NCBI GenBank assembly: GCA_004431415.1
Contig: QPMI01000686.1
Coordinates: 35,478-99,477 of the forward strand
Length of the DNA stretch: 64,000 bases
Origin: Cyanophora paradoxa
Taxonomy: Eukaryota > Glaucocystophyceae > Cyanophorales > Cyanophoraceae
Direction of reading: 5' to 3'
Under the pieces are notes generated by a model, which saw nothing but the letters and a program-made list of their open reading frames with translations, did not search any database and had not been told where the DNA came from. The position numbers and the translations under genes are program-made. Of the stretch, positions 55,501 through 64,000 are shown piece after piece (within the stretch, counting starts at the first letter, position 1; the number at the start of each line of letters is the position of its first letter).

Positions 55501-56901
55501 TGAGAGGTGTTGAAATATGCGTTGGGATTGCGTTGGAACAGCGTCGCGTACCTTCGCACGAGTCGTGATGTTCGATTTCCTGCTTCTTCTTGCAATTGGC
55601 CTTCCTCTTCGCCCCGGTCGCCTTGTACCTGCGTGGTAAATTGTTTCCACCGGTCAGTTTCGTATGTGTTGCTCGAAATAATGGAACTCTTGCTCACTCT
55701 CCGCTGTCCACCTTGTCCTTGCCATCCATCCAGCCGGCTACGTTCTCCTCCATCGCCGTCAGCTTGTGAGTCCCTAGGATGAAGTCGGCGACATCCAGAA
55801 TGCCGGGTCGCGAGATGCCCTCAAGCTTGTAGTGGTCGTCCGGCACCTCCTGCTCCGCTTTCCTCATCCTTAGAATGCACAGTCTGTTCGGAGTGTACGC
55901 ATCAGGGCGTGGCATCGTTGCCCCATCTTCAACGCACGCACATGTTCTCAATGTTATGAAAATAGATCTCTTTCTTGCATCTCGTGAGGGATTGAAGGTG
56001 GCTGAGGTCCTTCTTGTCGAATGGGGTGAGCAGCGGCCGCAGTCTGCTCAGCGTGTCGTGCGTTTTGCGGGTGCCGCCCCGCACTTCTGCATCCGCGAGA
56101 GAGCGTGAGCTCGAGATATAAACTTAAATTCTAGCTCGATAACTGAAATGAAGGGACGGCACCTTCAGAAACAGCCAGGCTCGCGGGCATGTCTCCGGAG
56201 TGTACTCCCCCCCCGATCCCTCGATCGGCTCGTCCCACAGTAGCCGCACGACGTCCCGTGCCGTGTTGCAGTCCCCAGTGCCGCGCTTGCCATCCGTGTC
56301 CTCCTTCAGGTAGTTCGCGCCTGTCGCCGCCCTCTTCTTTGCTCGAGGTTCACCTGCAGAGGCGAGCGCAGCTCCGACGGATGTCTGGACCTGCAAGCGC
56401 AACACCTCCACGAGCGAACTCAGCTGCGCCGAGTCCGACGAAGTCGCCGCCTGAACCGGCTGCTGCGCCTTGCCGCGCTTCATGAGCTTCACAAGTTCGG
56501 GGTCGGCGTTGCTGTCGCCGTCCTCGTGCGCTGGCTGCATGTCCCGCCGCACGACGTAGAAGAAACATCCGGGACTGAGCTTCGGCAGCTTCCGAGACGC
56601 AGTCCTCAGATCGAGGGTGTCCGCCTCCGGATCGTAGAAGTACAGGTCCAGGCCCGCAGGTCCGACGGATTGCGTGAAGCGGAGCTGCCGCTCCGCATCC
56701 TTCATGAGCTCCGCAGGCCATCCCGTGCCTCCCTCGACCTCGATGGTCACCGTCGCTGCGTCACGGGCAAGGTGCACGCGCGGTCGGGCATCATGATCAG
56801 CGCGGCGCCCGGTGCGCGCCTTCGCATCACAGCTCAAGAGTATCGAACCTTTGGTCGTAGTAAGGCCCTTGCTTGGCCACTTTGCCCTTCTTGGGCGCCA
56901 T
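52586..56901 (-). CDS. Second transposon gene, unknown function, multi-exon
   Basis: Minus-strand gene converging on the integrase. A likely start is MAPKKGKVAKQGPYYDQRFD at 56901. Clear coding blocks: ATVTIEVEGGTGWPAELMKD, LDLYFYDPEADTLDLRTASR, ARDVVRLLWDEPIEGSGGEY, LRMRKAEQEVPDDHYKLEGI, a Glu/Asp-rich acidic region (DNESGNEDEDEGEDEGEDED), Lys-rich stretches, three duplicated Ala/Lys/Glu exons (54530-54900), PLVVVIEWPRDDPIIIGAAI, VKTVLKLRWPPHFDLEPRTR and a final DNWWHKWDIFMLKK with stop at 52586-52588. I recognise no catalytic domain. The pattern (acidic, then basic, coiled-coil-like) suggests a DNA-, chromatin- or integrase-associated protein. At least five introns carry the CAACGC/GCGTTG palindrome and at least two begin GCGAGCATA, i.e. 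GC donors. Splicing near 52808-52865 does not keep the frame as I read it. Confidence 0.6.
54530..54963 (-). repeat. Triplicated exon-intron cassette in the second transposon gene
   Basis: Three successive exons begin AQKEAEAKSKEKGKA (from 54900), AQKEAEKKAKEKEKA (from 54720) and AQKAAEKKLKEKDKA (from 54530). The introns before them (54901-about 54962, 54721-54784, 54531-54592) are also homologous: each starts GTGCAGT, has a CCxGGC core and ends AGTTxTAATxxCGCAG. The repeat period is 180-190 bases. This is tandem duplication of a whole exon plus its intron. Confidence 0.85.
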
Positions 56902-57015
56902 GTGCGGACCGCCCCGCCCGCTGCCGCAGTGCTGTCTGCCGGCTGCTGCTGTGCGCACTACCTACTAGCCTAGTAGTATAGTACTATTGCATCATACGCT
57001 GCGAGTCGTAGTAAC

Positions 57016-57124
57016 CCCCCCAACGCAAGCTCCGGCTGCGCTGGCCGGCGCATTTTTTTCTGCGATGGCTCAAAAGCGTGCGCCATAAAATAAGATGGCG
57101 CGCCATTTTATTTGGCGCACTACA
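57016..57124 (-). repeat. Right terminal inverted repeat
   Basis: Inverted copy of the left repeat, ending GGCGCACTACA at 57124. Differences from the left copy are small indels in the A and T runs and a few substitutions. Confidence 0.9.
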
Positions 57125-57126
57125 GA

Positions 57127-57309
57127 TTCCACTGAGTCGAGCCGCTCGTACCATGTACCCCAGTCAGTAGTCTTGCTGTACCTCCGGGACCGCACCACGG
57201 CTCCCAATACAGCCCACCACCCTCGGGGCAATCTCGCGTGTAGCGCACGGGCTGGGAGCACAGCTGGCAGCCACAGCACAGCAGAGCGGGCCCAACAACA
57301 CCAATAATA
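57127..57309 (+). repeat. 183-bp direct repeat, copy 1
   Basis: Begins TTCCACTGAGTCGAGCCGCT immediately inside the right flank of the transposon and ends CCAATAATA. It is almost identical, same orientation, to 58981-59162. No TG...CA ends or primer site, so it is not a standard LTR. Confidence 0.9.
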
Positions 57310-58980
57310 CCCTCGCCGGGACAGCCCTGCCCCGTCGACGGACGCTGCGGACGTCGATGCGCCGGTGGAGAGTCCGTGGATTCTGCATGGTGGAGAGTGC
57401 GCGCGATCGCTGGACTACGAAAAGGAGGGACGATCGGCACGGAGGCCGAATCTTCAAAAGCGGAGGGAGGAGAAGAAGATGGCGATCCCAACCGCGACCG
57501 CAGCGATGTGCTCGTCAGCAGCAGCACCGGGTGATGCCCGCGACCGGCCCTCGCTCGCGCGCTGGACCGCGTCGGACCGTCGGGTGATTCCCGTGCCGCC
57601 TGCAGCAGCCTTGGCAGCTGGGTGATTCCAGCGTAATCCGTGCGGCCTGATCGAGAGCTGGTGCTCTTTCCACGTCGATCAGCGCAATCGCGCATCGGAG
57701 GCCGGTGATTCCGGCATGACCTCGGCTTGCGTACCTCAGCGACCCAGCACGCCGCGCTCCGCGCGCATGAGCAAGGGCGCCAAAGGCGAGCGCTGTCTGC
57801 GAGTGCTGCGCGTCCCGGGAGTCCGCCCAACCAGACCGGCGCGCACTTGGCCGCGATCGCCCGGACCTGCGCATACGGACTGGAGGCGGCGATCAAGCTA
57901 CATCTCCACGCTGAAGATACGCTCTCTCTCGTTCTTTCCGTCGCATTAGCAGCTCGCCCCCCCGAGAGTCGCTCTTAGAAGGGAACCATCTATGCGTGTC
58001 CCGCGACTCGGCTACCCATGCCAGTCGCCTTGAGAGTCTATGAGCCTTGAGAGTCTATCTTGCTTCCGACTGAGAGTCTGTCGCAACCGACTGGGAGTCC
58101 GGCCCCGCGCCGTTCAGTCGTGACCCTTATCGCTGTCCGATGGCCCACGGATGATGTATCCGATGCGGCGTTGCCCCTTCCAATCCCGGATGATGTATCC
58201 GATGAGTCGCATAGCCTGCCATGGCCCGTTGGAGCCCCGAAGAGAGTTGCCTCGCCGGTCCCGAGCTGCTAGCCTCCCGCCTGAGTGATGGCCCTGCGGA
58301 AGGATGGCTCTGACCGATCCTCTTGCTGTCTTGCTCAGATGCGGTCACTCGCAATCGAGGCTTCAAGATGACCAGACTTACCTTGCGTGCCGCGCGTCAC
58401 ACCCGTCTTTACGATGGCCGTGATTGCCCGAGCCGCCCTCCCGTCGCTGACGTGCTGTACCCCGACGTCGATGTCCCCGGGCCCTGCCCCCTTGCATCCT
58501 TTGCCGTTCTCCATTCCTCTTTTGAGTCTTCCATTTCCTTTCCCGTCGGGTGGTGGTTTTCTGCCTGGTCTCTTGCTGTGGGATGCAAGTGCCGGTGCCT
58601 CTCTGTATGGCCCCCAGGGTCCCATCAGTGGCTTGGCCTCTTCAGACCTCACGCCTCGCTGCTGCCCTGGATAGCGGGTTCTTTCTCATCCCTGTCCTTT
58701 CTCGTGCAGTTTCGTAGTGGCTTCATCCTTACCAGTGAGGGAGATCCCCCCGGGTAGCTTTCACCTTACCAGTGAGGGAGATCCCTGTACCCCTCGTTCC
58801 CTTGGCGTACCCTCGATCTTTCGGACGGCCCTTGAGAGTTGTACCCTTCTGGCCCTTGGTTCATTGCCAGGCCTAGGCGTTTTCCGTCCCGGCCCCGACC
58901 ACGTGGGCGTAGTCGTTGCCGTTCCGATGTGGACCACGTGGACGTGGTCTTACCAGTGAGGGAGATGTTGCCAGCCTGGT
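57310..58980. other. Segment between the direct repeats
   Basis: About 1.67 kb. It holds small internal repeats: TTACCAGTGAGGGAGAT four times between 58729 and 58970, GATGATGTATCCGATG twice near 58150-58205, and GAGAGTCTAT-type words near 58030-58080. Some long open frames exist on both strands (for example 57120-57896, minus) but none shows a recognisable protein. It could be a non-autonomous repeat-bounded element or a decayed gene. Confidence 0.4.
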
Positions 58981-59162
58981 TTCCACTGAGTCGAGCCGCT
59001 CGTACCATGTACCCCAGTCAGTAGTCTTGCTGTACCTCCGGGACCGCACCACGGCTCCCAATACAGCCCACCACCCTCGGGGCAATCTCGCGTGTAGCGC
59101 ACGGGCTGGGAGCACAGCTGGGCAGCCACAGCACAGCAGAGCGGGCCAACACACCAATAATA
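58981..59162 (+). repeat. 183-bp direct repeat, copy 2
   Basis: Near-identical to 57127-57309, with a few single-base indels toward the 3' end (GGGCAGCC for GGCAGCC, GGGCCAACA for GGGCCCAACA). Confidence 0.9.
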
Positions 59163-59590
59163 ATATCGATGCATATGCCGTATACGTAGCCAAAGCTTAA
59201 AAATTAAGCGATGACCGGCGCCGCCAGGTTCAGCGCTGGCGCCAGCTGCAGCGCTAGCGCCGGCCGTGACGTCGACCGCGGCGCCGACGCCTGCGCCGCG
59301 GCGCCCGGCCCATGCACATTATCATCTTCCTCGCTGAGTCGAGCTCCCACTCCGCCTAGAGGCTATAGCTCGCTACAGGCGCCCCGCGCCCGGCCCAGCT
59401 CAGGGCATGCGCAAGATCTAGATCTAGAGCCCCTAGGCCTAGGCCTGTCGAGTACTGATCCTCCCGCCGGCCCCCCTCCAGCTCCGCCGGCCCCTGGCGG
59501 CCTCGCTGTGCCGCCGGAGTGCTGCTAGCGATGACGTGCACATGGAAGCGTTCGAGGCAAGTGCCTTGGGTGGAGAGGACGGGGCGGGGC
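59163..59590. other. Intergenic, 3' of diaminopimelate epimerase
   Basis: About 430 bases with palindromic words (GGCGCC, AGCGCT, AGATCTAGATCT near 59415-59426, CCTAGGCCTAGG near 59432-59443). No gene seen. Confidence 0.4.
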
Positions 59591-61149
59591 CTAGTCGCGC
59601 CAGGTGCCGGCGAAGACCTCGGCGGCCGGCCCCGTCTTGTACACGCAGTTGTCCCCCTCGTCCCACTCGAGCTCGAGGTCGCCGCCGAGCAGGTGATCCC
59701 CACGGAGCGCTCCGTGCGCCCGTGAGGACGCCGGCCACGCACACCGCCGACGCCCCCGTCCCGCACGCCAGCGTCTCCCCGACCCCGCTCCCACGTCCGC
59801 TGGATCAGCTTCGTGGGGCTCACCACCTGCGCCCCGGCGGCTCGGGCGGGGCGGGGGGCCGGGGCGGGGGGCGGGGCCGGGGGCGCGCCTGGACGACTCG
59901 ACGTTGACGCGGTTGGGGAAGAGCGCGTGGTTCTCGATCTTGGGGCCCACCTGCGCCCGCCCTCAGCGCCCGCCGGCGCGCCCGAGCGGCGGGCGGGGGG
60001 GCGGACGGTGGTGACGGGGAAGTTGGCGGCGTCGTCGACGAAGATGATGCAGTGCGGTTCCCCATGCTCACCGCCGTGTACCTGCCGGCCACGCTCGCCC
60101 CGCCCCGCCCGCCCGCCCGCCCGCCCCGCGCACCGGTACTCGACGCCGTCGATGACGAGCGGCTGGTCGACCATGCGCGCGCTCGCGTCTTCCCCGTCGC
60201 CGACTGCGCGCACGTCAGGCGGCGCGGGGCGGGGCGATGCGCGGGGGGCGGGGGGGCGGACCGGACATGGGGATGCGGGCGCGCTCGAGGATGGGCTCCC
60301 CCATCTTCACGCGGATCGCCGCCGCCTTCGTCGCGTCCCCCGCCTCCGGCGTCACCGTCACCGTGAGGATCCCCGCCCTGCCCGCCCCCGCCCCGTGAGG
60401 CGCCCCGGAGGGGGCGGCGGGGGCGGCGGCCCCGAGGGCGGACCCGGTCTCGATGGGAAGACGAGGTCGGTCTCCATGCGGCGGTCGAAGAGGAATTTCG
60501 CCACGCACCGCAGCCCGTTCCCGCACATCTCCGAGATGCTGCGCCCCGCCCTCGGCGAGACGGGGGGGGGGGGGGGGGTGGGGGCGGGGCGGGGCTCGGG
60601 GCGCGCCTCCCGTCGGCGTTGTGCATCTGCATGCGGTACTTGGCGCCGGGCTTGGTCGCCTTCTTGATGAAGATCACGCCGTCCCCGCCGATCCCCTGCG
60701 CCCCGCCTCAGCCGGCCCCCCGCAGCGGCCCCGCGTCGCGAGCGCGTGCCTTGTTGCGGTTGCTCATGACGATGGCCATCTGCTTCTCGACGTCCATGCC
60801 GGGCTCGCTCTTTGTCGCGTCGATGTAGACGTAGTCGTTGCCGATCCCGTGCATCTTCACGAACTCGACCTCGCCGAACGCTGCGCGCGCCTCGGCCGAC
60901 GCTCCCGCGAGCGGGCAGCCACGCAGCCCACGCACTCGTCTTGGCCGACATCATGACCACGCGGCATCCCCACCGCTGCGCCGCGCGGGCCTCGAACCGC
61001 CGCGCCCGATCGAATCTCGACGCCTGGCTGGCGCCCTCGAAGGCGTTCCGCCGCGCGACGAACGCGCCCTTCTTGCTCTCGCGCAGGGCGGAGGCGGGCC
61101 TCGCGCCCTGGACGGCCGCCTCATGGCCGACGCCGCGGCCGACGAACAC
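59591..61149 (-). CDS. dapF: Diaminopimelate epimerase
   Basis: Converts LL- to meso-diaminopimelate in lysine synthesis, expected in the plastid of algae. Blocks in order: [77 protein letters not shown] (first catalytic Cys), [91 protein letters not shown] (second catalytic Cys) and [22 protein letters not shown] at 59591-59593. Both active-site cysteines are present. Upstream the leader is Ala/Arg/Ser-rich (ATG at 61149, or MAFGSLTPVSRVAIPLIPRR from about 61220), consistent with a transit peptide, but the first exon junction is unresolved. Introns are short GT-AG with CTGAC-like sites. Confidence 0.9.
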
Positions 61150-61490
61150 GGGGATAGCTGCCGGCGAGGAATCAGCGGGATGGCAACGCGAGACACCGGA
61201 GTGAGCGAACCGAACGCCATCTCAGCTGCGGGCCGCGGTATTCCTTCCACAGTACCGTGTCAGTGAGGCCAGGCCGGGTACAGAACTAATTGAGGTCAGA
61301 AGAGCCCACTCTCACAGCGCTCATTTGTCGGCCTCGCACCTCAGCGGCCCGTACGGCGCGGGCTTGTCTTCAGCGTGCTGCCTCGCAGCCTGCCCTCTCT
61401 GGAAGGTTCCACACCGTCACTCGCTTCATCCGCACCGGCCATCGGCGCCCATCGACGTACACATTGAAAGATGGTGCGAGCTGCCACTGA

Positions 61491-63155
61491 ATGAATCATA
61501 GCCTGCACAAGGCGTGCACGCTGTGGCGCCCGTCGTGGCACGTTTGAGGCGCGCTCATTGTGAGCCCGCGCACGCAGTTCGGGGGTATCTTCGGCGGCGG
61601 CGGGAACCCGTTCGGAGGGCCGATGGGAGGCTACGGTGGCGGCTACGCGGCTGGCGGCGTGTTCTCCCACCAGTACCGCGTCTACCCTGTCGTTATGATC
61701 GACAAGCCGCAGTGCGTCATTGCTGCCGCGCAACTCTGCCGGCCTCGAGCTGACTGCCGCACGTCGCCTGGCAGCCTTGAGAACGGAGACAAGAGTGCGC
61801 GCTTCGGGAGCTGGTCGACCACTTAGCTGACCCGCTGCTGACCCATCCTCGCGCTCGCAGTCATCATGCCGCCGTCGGCGCTGGACATGCTGGGTGCGGG
61901 GGCCGCGCGAGGCGGGCGCGGGGGCGTGCGCTGACGGGCGGGGCGCAGCGCACCTGCACATCAGCTACCCGATGCTTTTCGAGCTGACGAACCCGAAGCA
62001 GCCCGGGCGGAAGACGCACAGCGGCGTGCTCGAATTCGTCGCCGACGAGGGCGTCGTCTACCTCCCCTACTGGGTGCGCCCGGGCTACGACCGCGCGGGC
62101 CGGGGCGGCAAGGCGGTTGACGGGCGGGACAGATGATGCAGAACCTGCTGCTGGAGGAGGGGGCGATCATCAACATCAAGAGCGCGACGCTGCCGAAGGG
62201 CACCTTCGTGAAGTTCCAGCCCCAGACCAAGGACTTCCTCGACATCGCCAACCCCAAGGCGGTGTACGCGCGCCCCGGCCCGCCCCGGCGCGGCGGCGGC
62301 GGGGCGTGGGTGCGAGCGGTGCGCAGGCTGGAGACGACGCTGCGGCACTTCTCGGCGCTGACGAAGGGGGACACGGTGCGCCTGAACTACAACAACAAGG
62401 TCTTCAACCTCGACGTCCTCGAGACGAAGCCCCGCGACGCCATCTCCCTCATCGAGACCGACATCATCGTCCGCCGCCCCGCCCCGCCCTGCCCCGCCCG
62501 CCCGCCCGCCCGACACCGGCCGGCCAGGTCGACTTCGCGCCGCCCCTCGACTACGTCGAGCCGCCCCGCCCCGCGCCGGCCCCCGCCGCCTCGACCTCCC
62601 CGCCCCCGCCGGCGGCCTCATCTTCGGCTCCTCCGCACCCTCCCCAGCCCGCCGCGCCGCCGCCCGTGCGCCCCGCCCCGCCCGCCCTCGGGCCCGCGGG
62701 CGGGATGCGACGGGGCGGGGGCCTGGCGCGCAGGGGCGGCGAAGGCGGCGAAGAAGGAGGAGTCGGAGGAGGAGGAGGAGGAGAAGCCCAAGTTCGTCCC
62801 CTTCTCCGGCAGGTGCCCCCCGCCCCGCCCCGCCCCGCCCCCGCCTGCCCCCCCCCTCGCCTGAGGCCTGCGCAGCGGCAGCGTCTGGACGGGAAGCCGC
62901 CGGCGGGGCCCTCGGCGCCGGCCAAGTCGTCTCCGGCGGCCCCGGCGGCGGCGGCCACGCCGGTGGCCTCGGGGAGCGGGCGGCGGCGCCGCGCCGCGCT
63001 GCAGCGGGCGGCGAGCTTCGGGCAGCGCTCCACGACGCCGCACCTGAGCTTCAAGAAGAGCAAGGACGACGATTCGGCGAGGAGGACGAGGAGGACGAGG
63101 GATCCAAGCCCAAGTTCAAGCCCTTCGCAGCAAGGGCTACTCCCTCAAGGGCTAG
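61491..63155 (+). CDS. UFD1: UFD1 ubiquitin-fusion degradation protein
   Basis: Cofactor of the Cdc48/p97 segregase that binds ubiquitinated substrates, for example in ER-associated degradation. A Gly-rich N-terminus ([20 protein letters not shown]) leads to [122 protein letters not shown], then [15 protein letters not shown] and a final KFKPFA...KGYSLKG. The last block is out of frame by one base (GCAGCAAGG at 63128-63136, where one more G would restore it) before TAG at 63153-63155. The start at 61491 (MNHSLHK, then a GC-donor intron to 61577) is tentative. The protein family is certain; the frame break may be a sequencing or assembly error. Confidence 0.88.
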
Positions 63156-63756
63156 GCGCCCCCTTGAGCCCCCGCCCGATCTCCGAATGTTGTACAGTAA
63201 AGTCCTTGCCATCCCGGCGCAGCGTGCCCGCGACCCGGCTGCAGCAACTGTCCCGCGCAGCCAAATCACGGTTGCAGCTCAAAGCTGCATCAGATTGGCC
63301 GGGCGTGGGTTGGACGGGGCTGGACTTCAGGCTTAATTATAAGCTTCGAATTCGATTTGCACTCTCGGTTAAGGTCACTGAGTCAGATCGTGAGCATGGT
63401 ATGATCATGAGCAAGCACGCCGAGGCTCTCGGGGCTTTACCCTTCGCGAGGACGCAGGGTCCGAGGACTAGAGCACACAGACGGAGAAGGTCGTGCCTGA
63501 AATCCATGTAAAACTGAAATTTGCAATCTCGGCATACATCGTGATCATGTATGAGCAAGCACGCCGAGGCTCTCGGGCCCCATCGGACGCAGGGGACCGA
63601 GGACTGGAGCACACAGAGGGAGTGGGTCTGGCCTGAAAACTGATATCATATCAATCGATCAATTAGTCCAGCCTAGTAGTCGATGCGTAATCTGGATAGG
63701 GAGGGAAGGAACGTCCTCGGCGGGTTGGGAGAATGGGAGCGCTACGATCTGCCGTT
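63156..63756. other. Intergenic with a duplicated segment
   Basis: About 600 bases. A roughly 100-base segment beginning GAGCAAGCACGCCGAGGCTC occurs at about 63409-63505 and again, shortened, at about 63552-63640, each followed by a CCTGAAA word. No gene is supported. Confidence 0.5.
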
Positions 63757-64000
63757 CTACGTGTCCGCGTCGAAGATGAGCTGCTTTGGGGCCGCAGAGG
63801 CGCCGGATCGGCGAGGAGCCGACTCCCTGCACTCCGCATGCTGGGCATCGAGGGTCACAACGTGCCAGGAGATGCATAATTCGACGCACTCCACGCACCA
63901 GCTCTTGCATCTTGCAAAGCGCGGCGAGCGGACGGGATCGTCGCATCGGACCGCCTCCAAAGCCCGCGAAGCGCTCCAGGGGTCGCCGGCGACGCGCTGC
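63757..64000 (-). CDS. C-terminal part of a Cys-containing protein (cut by window edge)
   Basis: Minus-strand frame entering from the right edge: ASRALEAVRCDDPVRSPRFA, RCKSWCVECVELCISWHVVT, LDAQHAECRE and a tail ending PKQLIFDADT with TAG at 63757-63759. The motif SWC-x2-C-x3-C resembles SWCERCEWIC in the gene at 13994-14567, so the two may be distant paralogs. Nothing else is recognisable. Confidence 0.4.
   Translation of the reverse strand, partial: QRVAGDPWSASRALEAVRCDDPVRSPRFARCKSWCVECVELCISWHVVTLDAQHAECRESAPRRSGASAAPKQLIFDADT

Larger units (their letters stand above)
46981..57124. mobile_element. 10.1-kb TIR DNA transposon, Ginger/KRBA2-type integrase
   Basis: The left end at 46981 reads TGTAGTGCGCCAAATAAAAT and the right end at 57124 is its reverse complement. 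The inverted repeats extend about 110 bases each with a few differences (46981-47090 and 57016-57124). Between them are two convergent multi-exon genes: an integrase gene (+, 47238-51708) and an unknown gene (-, 52586-56901). TIRs beginning TGT together with a zinc-finger DDE integrase of retroviral style are features of the Ginger family of cut-and-paste elements. I see no clear short target-site duplication (flanks TTGT and GATT). Intact ends and long open exons suggest recent activity. Confidence 0.85.

Noticed and set aside
57127-59162. LTR retrotransposon bounded by the 183-bp repeats
   Set aside because: No TG...CA ends, no primer-binding site or polypurine tract, and no gag or pol frame between them.

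Overview
This is nuclear DNA of a eukaryote, most likely a flagellated, GC-rich unicellular alga. Genes are split by many short GT-AG introns (about 49-180 nt). A centrin indicates centrioles or flagella. There are plastid-type proteins: a CSP41-like RNA-binding protein and a twin-arginine-targeted TPR protein. A diaminopimelate epimerase fits plastid lysine synthesis. The two plastid presequences begin with plant-like Ser/Ala/Arg-rich leaders and show no obvious secretory signal peptide, which favours a primary plastid (green, prasinophyte-like). This is inference; a haptophyte or stramenopile is not excluded.

Layout, 0-28.9 kb. A thylakoid-lumen TPR protein (+) is followed by centrin (-), an unrecognised conserved-looking protein (-), a CSP41/NAD-epimerase-like plastid protein (+), enolase-phosphatase E1 (-), a 92-residue basic protein (-) and a protein with three Rho/cold-shock-like RNA-binding modules (-). 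Next come a tightly divergent pair of unknown genes (about 14.5 kb), a truncated second copy of enolase-phosphatase, the very long XRN1 5'-3' exoribonuclease gene (16.0-24.2 kb, -), a coiled-coil protein (+), a tetraspanin-like membrane protein (-) and a small membrane protein (+).

Layout, 28.9-47 kb. A palindrome-rich intergenic stretch leads to a soluble adenylyl-cyclase-like gene (two cyclase domains plus a P-loop ATPase and a repeat-rich tail, 30.3-38.5 kb, -). Then 3.6 kb of non-genic DNA holds a candidate inverted-repeat (MITE/foldback) element. A TPR/F-box/WD40-like gene with several apparent frame breaks follows, then a non-genic block with a five-copy 150-bp satellite.

Layout, 47-64 kb. 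A complete-looking 10.1-kb DNA transposon (46981-57124) is bounded by about 110-bp terminal inverted repeats. It encodes a zinc-finger plus DDE integrase of the Ginger/KRBA2 type and a second convergent multi-exon gene of unknown function. Many of its introns carry near-perfect copies of the palindrome CAACGCATGCGTTG, which I did not see in its exons or elsewhere in the window. To its right lie a pair of 183-bp direct repeats, diaminopimelate epimerase (-), UFD1 (+) and the 3' part of a Cys-containing protein (-) cut by the window edge.

The most unusual items are the transposon with its intron-confined palindromes and triplicated exon-intron cassette, the triple Rho-like RNA-binding protein, the candidate foldback element at 38.9-39.6 kb, and sense-strand C35 tracts in introns of two genes. 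Exon boundaries below are read by eye from splice signals and frame continuity; many internal ones are approximate.
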